Shown in pieces: positions 42,633-50,657 of a stretch of DNA of 50,657 nucleotides; the first letter of the stretch is position 1, and each line of letters begins with the position of its first letter. The stretch lies in assembly GCA_902651635.1 (NCBI GenBank), contig CACRSC010000084.1, positions 1,829,513-1,880,169 of the forward strand, in the 5' to 3' direction. Made by a program: the position numbers and the translations under genes. The DNA comes from Mastigamoeba balamuthi. Its lineage: Eukaryota > Evosea > Mastigamoebida > Mastigamoebidae. The notes beneath the pieces were generated by a model. It did not search any database and had not been told where the DNA came from. It saw nothing but the letters and a program-made list of their open reading frames with translations.

Positions 42633-44295
42633 CGTGTGCAAGTCCAAATGACAGAGATGGACCATCTGAGCTTTGACATGGCAGGTACATCATCATTCAA
42701 CGTCCCCTGTGCCTCAATATCAACATCTCTGTTCATTTCTCAACCAATGCCTTAAAAAAGGAATACGAGATATCAGACAGCACATATTAAAAAAAGGAAA
42801 AATCCGCAGGTAGACGTGTTTCCGTGGGCTCTTCGTCTCTTTTCGGGACCGAGTGTGGATCCCCGGACTTTACAGTGATACCACAACAAGGAGGAGAAGG
42901 GGCGGTCTGAAAGGACCATGTGACAAAAAAAAACCGTCAGAGGTTTTTCATTTTGAGAATGGAGAATGAAGTCTGAAAGGAGATCTCTGTTCTAGAAGGC
43001 CATCAAATGCAAGCATAGCAGGGCTGGCACGGCGGTACCACTGTGGCATACAACACAGCCAGACACTGGACTGGGCGGCAGTTACAGTAGATCGTGCCTG
43101 CCAGTTTTGTTGGTGCATGACAGATGGGAAGAGGGCATGTCTGAATCTACAACTGAACTTGTACCAGTAAAGAAGCATGTCAGAAAGAAGAAAGGAGAGT
43201 ACATTTCCTTTAAACATGCTTCTTACCCAATTTTAGTCATTGTATTGGATGGAGATGTCTGTGTTTACACTGATAAGCTGGACTCCGCTAAGTATATTAA
43301 GATACTCCTGTCCTTTTCTTTGATTCATCAAGAGAAAAGGAAAGACAAATCACTGCCATCTTACCTAAGAGAATGAATGCGTCAGGAAGAATCCGAAATC
43401 GTCTTATGAAGGTACCCAGTACAGTCTGCTAGCAGAGTAACAGCCATTTCACCGTATCTTTTTTCTTGTCTCTGTCATACAATAATGTCAGTTTTACCAA
43501 TTTAAGCTGATTTAATTGTAAGACTCAGTCACTGGGCTTTGATACTATCAAATTATGCGTGCCTTTTCACAGCATATTGGTTCCTTCAATTCAACACTAC
43601 TCCCACCTTTTCCCTAATTTGTCTCATTCTGCAATTCAGCCTGGCACCCAATCATTTCTTTGTCTCAATATCATTGTTCTTTAGTGTGTTTAAATAGTGC
43701 ATAACAAGTATGAACCAAAATGAAGTTGATCAAATAGATAAAGGCACACAAAAAAGATGAAACACATCGTGGTGCTGGAGCAGGAGCACAGACGCCTGCG
43801 CCGAGATGGAAGTCAGAGGTTCAACCACAGATTCTTCCGCTCGATATCTTCTAGACTCCCCAGAGCAGGCAAGAACAATATTGTTTATTTGGGTCTTTGG
43901 CGCATGCTGCGGCTGCGCTGCCGATGAGGTCTCTGGGGGTTTGGGACTCGGCTGAATTTCAACTCTCCCGTTTCTCGCAGTGCCCTCCACGTCTGAGAAC
44001 GTCACTATTTCCGTTTTTTAACTGCGAAAACCGCTTGGCGGCCTGAGGGGCAACGGGGTCCATTTTCCGTGGCGCAACCCGCGCTGCATCGGACGCGTAT
44101 TCAACCGCTCCAACGAGGAGCCCACGCGTGTGGGCGTGTCCCGAGCAGCGCGCGAGGCGAGATCAGGGCAATTCCGTGCAGAAGCTTCCGCCGAAAGAGG
44201 AGGTAGAGGGGAGGGGGTTCAGTTGCAAGGCAATTCGGGGCCGCAGGAGGCCCGCAGTCCACATTCCCTAATTTCCCTTTGGTACGCACCGCACG
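42633..44295. other. Gene-poor spacer between fucosyltransferase copies 2 and 3
   Basis: Mostly AT-rich to about 43.9 kb, then GC-rich 5' flank of copy 3. Short frames exist (for example 43107-43376 plus) but none has a recognisable domain or splice support. The AGAAGCTTC block at 44171-44204 matches the copy 1 promoter region. Confidence 0.4.
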
Positions 44296-44994
44296 ATGCG
44301 CACCAGCAGCCCCCGCTCCCCCCTGCGCTGCACGCCCCGCGTGGCCTTTGTGGCGGTGCCCCTGGCGGTGGCCACCGCTGTGCTGCTCTCGCAGGCGCTG
44401 CCCCCGCTGCTGCTGCCGCCCGCCAGCACTCCGGCCCCAGCCGCCCCTGCTGCCGACGCCCCCGCTGCAGCCACGACGAGGACGGTGGTGCTGCTGCTGT
44501 CGTGGACGACCATGTACAGGAAGACGGTGCCCCCGGCGGTGGGGCACTGCGGCAACGGGCTCTGGTGGGCGTCGACGTCCGACAGGGCCGCACTGGGCGC
44601 AGCAGACGCCCTCGTCTTCCACGCCAGGGACATCAACGCCAGCGACATGCCCGCTGCGCGCGACCCCATGCAGCCCTGGGTGCTCGCGACGGTCGAGTCC
44701 CCCGGTTCAACTGATTCTCTCCCCACCCCCCAGAGGGACATCGCTGACTGGGGCATCGACCGAACAACGCAGTGAGCGACAAGGTCAAGTTCGACAGGAC
44801 GTCCAACGCCACGAGGGCCTTCAACCTGACGAGCACCTACGAGTGGGGCAGCGACGGGTGGTGGCCCTACGCCCCCACAGACATCGCCAGCATCATGGCC
44901 CCCGTGGTGCCCACGCGGCTCAGGAGAAAGAGGTTTGCCAGCAGGAGTCTCTCTCCCTGCGTTACTCTCTCCCTCTGCTCTCTGCTCTCTCTCT

Positions 44995-45036
<42 letters not shown>

Positions 45037-45838
45037 CAGTGCCCCGCTCGCAGCGCGCCGATCCTGTGGGTCGCATCCAACTGCTGGGCGTCGAACCACA
45101 GGCAGGTCTTTATTGAGAGACTGATGAAGTTTGTAAAGATCGACAGCTTGGGGTCGTGCCTCCACAATGCCCAGTGGCCCAACAGTGCACTCTCGCGCCG
45201 CCCAGCAGTCCTCACCGCTGACGCCCTGCCACAGGGACAACAATGGGGACAACTGAAGATGTCCCGCTGGAGGAGCTGGTCGGCCAGTACAAGTTCTATC
45301 TGACTTTCGAGAACTCAGAGTGCCTTGATTACGGTAGGCACCAGCGGCCCACGGTGGACGAGGCAAACACTAACCACCGACGCGCAGTCTCTGAGAAGTT
45401 CTGGAGGACGCTGCAGATGGGTAGTGTTCCAATCGTGCTGGGAGCACCAAACATCGACAAATTCGCTCCAACAAACCGCTCCATCATAAAGATAACTGAC
45501 TTCGATTCCATCGAGGCACTGGCACACTACATAAAGGTATCTGCTTGAAGCCAACTCTATGATTTACTCTGCACCAGATACTCGACAGCAACGACACTCT
45601 GTATGAGGAATATCTCGCATACAAGAACACTCTGACCATGAAAAGGCCCCCAACTGCTGTTCTAAGACCAGAGTTTGTTCATCTATTCGAAAGGCCAAGG
45701 ATGGAATGTGGTCTTGCAGACAGAATCATTGTCATACGCAAGGCTCTTTCTGAAGCGAAGGGCCCAACAACTGCGCAGCCCTCGAAGCCCTGCAGATCTG
45801 TCTCAGCATGGAAGAAGTTAGCATGCTCAGCTTGCTAA
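44296..45838 (+). CDS. GT10 alpha-1,3-fucosyltransferase (copy 3 of 3)
   Basis: Six exons: 44296-44704, 44773-44932, 45054-45184, 45235-45333, 45388-45536 and 45578-45838; 402 aa, exactly the length of copy 1, with exon lengths identical throughout (409, 160, 131, 99, 149, 261). The N-terminus MRTSSPRSPLRCTPRVAF is nearly the same as copy 1, and similarity extends into the promoter, so these two are recent duplicates although 40 kb apart. The anchor, the stem, ASNCWASNHRQVF, KFYLTFENS, VSEKFWRTLQMGSVPIVLG and the CSAC end are all present. Intron 2 contains a long CT run as its pyrimidine tract. Expected to be a Golgi type II fucosyltransferase; substrate not determined. Confidence 0.91.
44960..45034 (+). 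repeat. CT microsatellite in intron 2 of fucosyltransferase copy 3
   Basis: An almost pure (CT)n tract fills the intron upstream of the acceptor at 45053. Copy 1 has a shorter version (about 4910-4929). It probably doubles as the polypyrimidine tract and should vary in length between strains. Confidence 0.85.
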
Positions 45839-47277
45839 GAAACAGAAAAACAAAGCAGGATAATGCTTTGCAATGGCCTCATCAGATTTATGAGATCTTT
45901 CTTGAAGTTGGATAAAATACTATGACACGAGGGAAGTTCAGAGTGCCCTTGGTTATTTGGAAGAATTTACTTTTACTGTATGATTTATAACCAGATGATG
46001 CTTGACACATTCATTTCTTGTAAGAGGACTACAAATACAAGTAGGCAGGTCAGAACTGTTCTCATTCTGGCCAGTAATACTCGTAATATTCCACACACGG
46101 ACTGCTATCAAAGCACAATGACAGCCAGTCAATTACACCAGAGCATGGATCTTCTCTAATAATAAACGACTTATGGATTGAATAGGTTTTAAAAGGTGTT
46201 TGGGCCATTTCTTCTTTACAACACAAAGATGCAGTAGAAATCAATACCAGTTGTCCTCTATTTAAAAACGATGTTCAAATCTACCATATCTGAAAACAAG
46301 AGAGCAATAAGTTCTTTTGGGCAAACTCCACATAAAGATGTCTTCACTCTTTTCTTATGTAGTGAATAATGACAGTAAGAGAACGAGGGTTTAACTTACT
46401 AAGTCTGGCCTTCAGAATGGTTCAAACTTTTTAAATATCATTACAATCAGGGATGCACACTGGCCAGGGCAGAGTACATACATTTAGGTCATTCTTTCAT
46501 AGCAGGGCAATTGACTTCTATGCTGTTTATCTTGTTCTCAGCAAGCTTGTTGAAAAGAAATTTAAATATCAGCACAGAGCAGAGAAAGAGAAGAAATGGA
46601 TCCTATCCAGAACCAAGTGCACTTACAGTCATTACTTCATGATCAGATTTCAATTTGATTATAATTCCTATTGACATATTTCAGGAATTATTTGCTACTT
46701 CAATGAGATGTTTCTGCACAACCATCCCTGGGGCCACATTGCAAACTTTTATGCCTGCTCTTAGGACTTGGTCTTATCTGTATGTAAATCTATTCAGACT
46801 CTGAAACCAGCTTATCACAAACCAAGTTCCGAAAGAGCAACCAGAATGAAAAAGGTAAACAGATTTTACAAGGAAAATTCCAGTTTCACATTTGGCAGCA
46901 GTTCTGTGTAAGTCTCTTTATCTTCATCTTTTTCACTATGTAGTGAACTAAATAAAGCCGATTCCAAGTTTCAGGCTTAGGGAAAGTGCAAAATAAGGCT
47001 CATCAGAAAGTGCAGTGAGATATTTCTCAGAAAGTACTTTCTGCAAGATTAAAGTGAAATTTTGGGTCTGACCTGGGTGGGGACACGTCCCCACAGAAAT
47101 AATATGGGGACAGTGTCCCCATACGAAATCTTGACAGATCCTTGGTCACAAAAGTAAAAATTCCGGAACAAGCACACGGAATGGCCCAGGCTCGGCTCAG
47201 TAGTGAAATGATCGAGGCAATGCAGGGGCACACAGCAGAGGAATGCCCACAGGCTAATCAACAAGGCCTTACTCTTC
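45839..47277. other. AT-rich region without genes
   Basis: No supported gene. Near its right end two palindromes, TGGGGAC-ac-GTCCCCA (about 47078-47093) and ATGGGGAC-agt-GTCCCCAT (about 47104-47122), share identical arms within 45 bp. Confidence 0.4.
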
Positions 47278-49080
47278 ATGGGAATGGGCAGGGAGGGGCT
47301 TCCTGAGAGCTCTCAAAAGCAAACTGGTATCACATCATTCCCATACACAGGAAGACGAGGGCACCCTGATCACACCCACTCAGCACAGGGAGATGAGGGC
47401 ACTCCAGTGCTAGGAGCCTCTATGCCGGCCCCAATGGAAGTGGCTTCATTGGAGCCAGCAAACGGAAGAAAGAGAATGAATCCAGAAATAGAACCTGTAT
47501 CCCAATCCCAGCCGAAAAAGGGCAAGACGAGCCAGAAGAATTCTACATCACTGGAGGGTGTTCAAGGTGCGTTCTTTTAATGGTGCTGGTCTCATATCAT
47601 ATTCAAGCAGAACAGATTCCTGAGGATAGTGATGCTGCAGTTGCAGCTTTCCAGGAGAACATACACATGTCAAAGCGTTCAGATACTCGAAAGGATATCA
47701 AAGTGTCACCAGAGACATTCTTTCAGTTCCTGGAATTCAGTAAAGATCAGAATTTGGATCACATAGAGAGGCACTTGCTTGTTTACTGTGTCTAGCAAAG
47801 GAAAAAGAGGATAATGAACTGAGAAGAGTTCTTTCTGGGAAGATTAGACCACCTCTTTCTCTACGTGCATGTGCACTACGTCATCTTTCATGTCTTGGAG
47901 TTAGTGTAACAAAGATTCCAGAGGTGCTTTTCACTTCTCAGTTATATCTTAATGGTGAGGCAGATCCAAGCCAGCTAGATTGTGTTACTAGTATTCGACT
48001 TACCCTCAGAGCTATTAATATTAAGAGCAGAGTGTTTTGTATCAGCAGCTTCAAGGTGTTTCAGCTGTTCATGTTCTTTTTGATACCTCAACTCGTTCTT
48101 CTCTTCCTCAAGGTCCAGTTTGATTTGCATTTAATAGTCATCAAGAGATTGATGGAAAAGAAGAAGGACTAGTTGTGTGTTTACTCTCTGATTGTGGACT
48201 TACCAGTGAAAAGGCACAAGAGGAGGCTGCTTATATTGCAGGAGTACTTACTGAGATGGGATTATCTACAGAATCTATATGGTCTGTTATTGGTGATAAC
48301 TGTAATGGAATGCAAGCTGCTGAAGGAGTTATTGGAGAACTTTCAAAGATTCTGGGCAGAGGTCTTGTGAAAATCGGTTGTTATCTTCATGTTCTTAACA
48401 TTGGCTTGAAAGAAGCTCTGAAATCTTGCTGTGGAACTGCATCAAGTACTACAGATGTGACAAAGGTAGATGCTACTCTTCTTACAATTCTGTTCTCAAT
48501 ACGGTGGATAACAAATAGTGCAATGCCCTTTGATCGATTTCGTGCATCCTTGGAGAGTTTTGTGCAACAACAGGGCCAGACTGAGGAGATTGATTCAGAC
48601 TGGAAGCAGATCAACAAGCCTGTACTGAGTCATTGGGGAACAGTAATTAAAGCAAATCAGTGGCTTGATCAACACTGGGATACTCTTACTGCCTGGACTC
48701 ACTTTGCAGCAGGGCATGTTGATAGTGAACATAAGGCTCTTAGAACAACCATAGAGTACATTGAACAGTGGTTACAATCACCTGTTATTCGCCTATACTC
48801 TCTTTGTCTTAAGGAGTTTTCTGCACATTTCTTTGGTGAAGAACAGGCATGTGCAGAGGCTCCAGATTCTGTTCTTGGCCTTAGAGCAGGATTCAAGGGA
48901 TGTCTGATGCCAGAGCGTGCTACAACTCTGAAGGACCGTTTGACTCGCCTGATTACATTTAAAGAGAAGGTATTTACTGAGACTCTTGCCTGTGCAGTTG
49001 ATGGTATTAGTTCTGAATGGTTTGTAAAGCAGTTTGTTAATAGCTTTTATGATGCTATTCAGTCTTATATTCTCAGATGA
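47278..49080 (+). pseudogene. hAT-like transposase, decayed
   Basis: The best-preserved part is 48175-49080. It encodes LLSDCGLTSEKAQEEA, WSVIGDNCNGMQAAEGV and KIGCYLHVLNIGLKEAL, the order (acidic residue in GDN, then C-x2-H and LN) seen in the catalytic core of hAT-type transposases. Upstream, VLFDTSTRSS would supply the first catalytic Asp, but it is separated from the core by an in-frame TGA near 48118. A frame change near 47790 separates SPETFFQFLEFSKDQNLDHIE from LSGKIRPPLSLRACALRHL. The start at 47278 is uncertain. The C-terminal dimerisation domain is missing or diverged after ALRTTIEYIEQWLQSP and IQSYILR. Terminal inverted repeats were not found. No longer mobile on its own. Confidence 0.6.
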
Positions 49081-49557
49081 CTTGAGTTTCCACTTGTTCT
49101 TGTGGGTCTTGGTAATCCAGGACTCACCAGCAGCTTAAAGATGCACTATACTATATTTGCAATGGAAAGAAGCTTACAGTGAAGCATGCACCGGCAGATG
49201 ATTGTGAGTTTGAAGAGGGAAGAACTCACCAGAACGGCATGCCATCGAGGCCTGCAGTACAGGGGCTTGATCAGGGGATGAAGGCACACCCAGCCTCTCG
49301 CACTCACGCTGTGCAACACAGCACATATACTGTTGGTATAGAGCGTATTCAACTTCAAACTCGGTGGGCTGGGGATGCTTGAGAAGGGGAACGAGTGGGA
49401 GTGAAGTGAATGCAGTGACATACCTTGGGCTTCCCCTTCTTGGGGGTGCTTGCGTGGTTGACATCGGCTTGTAGGAGCTTGTAGGACAACCCAAACAATT
49501 TTTGAAAAATGATGTCATCTGCCGGCAGCACATAATATCTGCCGGTGGCACAGCTGC
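49081..49557. other. Spacer and upstream intron/5' region of the last gene
   Basis: No confident gene. The right end (about 49520-49553) carries TGCCGGCAGCACATAATAT followed by CTGCCGGTGGCACA. This is the same motif that makes up the intron array at 50.4 kb, so it may be an intron or 5' region of the gene that follows. Confidence 0.35.
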
Positions 49558-50657
49558 AGGCATAGCAGGGATGGAAGCCAAAGATGGTGCCTGGCCTATT
49601 CGTGGCAAGTACAAGTGCAGTACACATGTGCACAAGGCTCAACTGGGCCCAGCCAACATCCCAGACGGCGACCCAGTTGACCCAGACCTGTCTCGTGTTA
49701 GGGCACTCAAGGCCCAGGTCAGGAACCTCAGGCAACAGAACAGGTGGCTCAGCACTCAGCTGGAGGTGTACAAGGGCATCGATAGACGGAATCCAGCTCA
49801 GGTGTGTGCTGCAAAACACGAGCTGCAGACTGCCGTGGAACCCACAGGGCTGGAGGAGGCCACGTTTCCTCAGTACATTGCTGCACTGAGGCAGACAGTG
49901 CCCAGCTTAATGCTCGTTCTGTGCGCTCTCCTGGGCTACAAGGACTCAGCCCCTGACAATGACCTGGTCATGCGTGTGCTCGCCATATATGTCATCTGTG
50001 CATGCAGCTATTCACAGAGAAAGGACGTGCACTTCAGCATGTTGCTTTCCTGCCATCTGTGGAGTCATACTACTCCTACAGCTGTGTGGGACCTGTTTTG
50101 CCAGCTTCGACTCGTGTATGATTGCAAAACAACAATGAACAAGCTGGATAAGGCCAGGCACAAGCAGGCCATGCTGCTGCAGAAACACTGTGTGCAGGTT
50201 GCAGACAACCTGCAGGTGGCTGTAGGGTGCACTTTCCAGCGTCTGGACAGGCATGCCACGATGCTGCATGGTGTGATGTGGGGGGGAATAGTACCCAATG
50301 ACGACTACCTCCAGAGAGTGCAGTCGGACACGCTCTACACACTTGCAGTACGTTGTTTTTCTTAAATTAGCTGTCCTATGTGCTGCCGGCATATAATTAT
50401 ATGCCGGCAGTACATAATTATATGCCAGTGGCACATAATTATATGCTGGCAGCACATAATTATATGCCAGTGGCATATAATTAGATGCCAGCACAGAGCA
50501 TATTGTGGCATCTCACTTTGCATCACTCCAGCAACAAACTGACCTGCCTGGTTTTTGCAGGAGGGTGTCGTACTTCCCAATGTACTGCCCAGGGGTGTTC
50601 TGCCCTCAGAACAGCTTCCTGATGATGTGCAGCAAACCGTGGAGTTGTGTGCAATGT
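49558..50657 (+). CDS. Mobile-element-like multi-exon gene, partial (runs off window)
   Basis: The frame 49502-50365 is open. An acceptor (AGCTGCAG before 49558) or the ATG at 49571 (MEAKDGAWPIRG) may begin the real exon. Exon 1 ends at 50347 (donor GTACGT) and exon 2 starts at 50561 (GTTTTTGCAG then EGVVLPNVLPRGVLP), in phase 0, continuing past 50657. Features: a coiled coil (RVRALKAQVRNLRQQNRWL), then LVLCALLGYKDSAPDNDLV, IYVICACSYSQRKDVHFSM and ATMLHGVMWGGIVPNDD. The layout, with a helical domain listing non-conserved cysteines and then a D/H motif region, reminds me of the large DUF6589-like proteins found in transposon-rich regions of fungi and protists. That assignment is tentative. Confidence 0.45.
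50378..50495. repeat. Tandem array of a TGCCGGCAG/ATAATTATA unit inside an intron
   Basis: Five to six copies of a roughly 22-bp unit, alternating TGCCGGCAG-like and TGCCAGTGGC-like cores joined by ACATAATTATA. The unit is itself palindromic (ATAATTAT, GCCGGC). The array fills most of the 213-nt intron 50348-50560. Confidence 0.8.

Noticed and set aside
43107-43376. An 89-codon plus-strand frame in the spacer between fucosyltransferases
   Set aside because: Short, no domain, no splice context, in AT-rich noncoding sequence.
50012-50494. A minus-strand protein with NYVLPAYNY-type repeats
   Set aside because: It is simply the translation of the palindromic 22-bp DNA array inside an intron of the plus-strand gene.

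Overview
The window is eukaryotic nuclear DNA. Nearly every real gene is split by short GT-AG introns (about 40 to 350 nt), spliced protein lengths are ordinary, and there are no operons. Gene-bearing stretches are very GC-rich; the gene-poor stretches (about 37.5-40.4, 42.6-44.0 and 45.8-50.6 kb) are much more AT-rich and hold decayed mobile elements. A spliced, cluster-rich [FeFe] hydrogenase points to an anaerobic or microaerophilic protist. My best guess is an archamoebid-like amoebozoan, but this is inference from gene content, not from a marker gene.

Layout. 0.05-3.0 kb: a broken, transposon-like gene with a divergent possible zinc-finger ORF. 4.2-5.7 kb: the first of three GT10 fucosyltransferase genes. 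5.9-7.8 kb (minus): a decayed PLAT-domain paralogue, head to head with the next gene. 8.4-15.7 kb and 17.4-24.1 kb: two large tandem paralogues, each with 12 exons. Each encodes N-terminal PLAT domains, a coiled coil, two more PLAT domains, the C-lobe of a degenerate protein kinase, a long cysteine-rich zinc-binding stretch and a six-helix TRP-type cation channel with a TRP-box-like tail. 24.8-27.1 kb (minus): a helical solenoid protein. 27.6-30.1 kb (minus): the RNA polymerase II CTD phosphatase FCP1, whose first intron is a tandem array copying its own exon end. 30.5-33.6 kb: the [FeFe] hydrogenase (10 exons), divergent from FCP1. 34.5-35.8 kb: an unrecognised beta-rich, cysteine-pair protein with a C-terminal coiled coil. 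36.1-37.4 kb: a reticulon with a KxKxx tail, followed by a stray copy of its 3' end. 41.1-42.6 and 44.3-45.8 kb: two more GT10 genes. 47.3-49.1 kb: a dead hAT-like transposase. 49.5 kb to the end: a multi-exon, mobile-element-like gene running off the window.

The most unusual content is the pair of PLAT / pseudokinase C-lobe / Cys-cluster / TRP-channel fusions. They imply a receptor-like or lipid-sensing channel in which the PLAT array binds membrane or protein partners and the dead kinase lobe acts as a scaffold or regulator. Two genes also carry tandem duplications that copy a splice junction together with intron, suggesting introns here grow by local duplication across exon borders. Other introns have GC-AG ends, and many hold a CAATTG-centred motif. 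Exon boundaries below were set by eye from reading frame, splice dinucleotides and agreement between paralogues; a few could be off by some bases.
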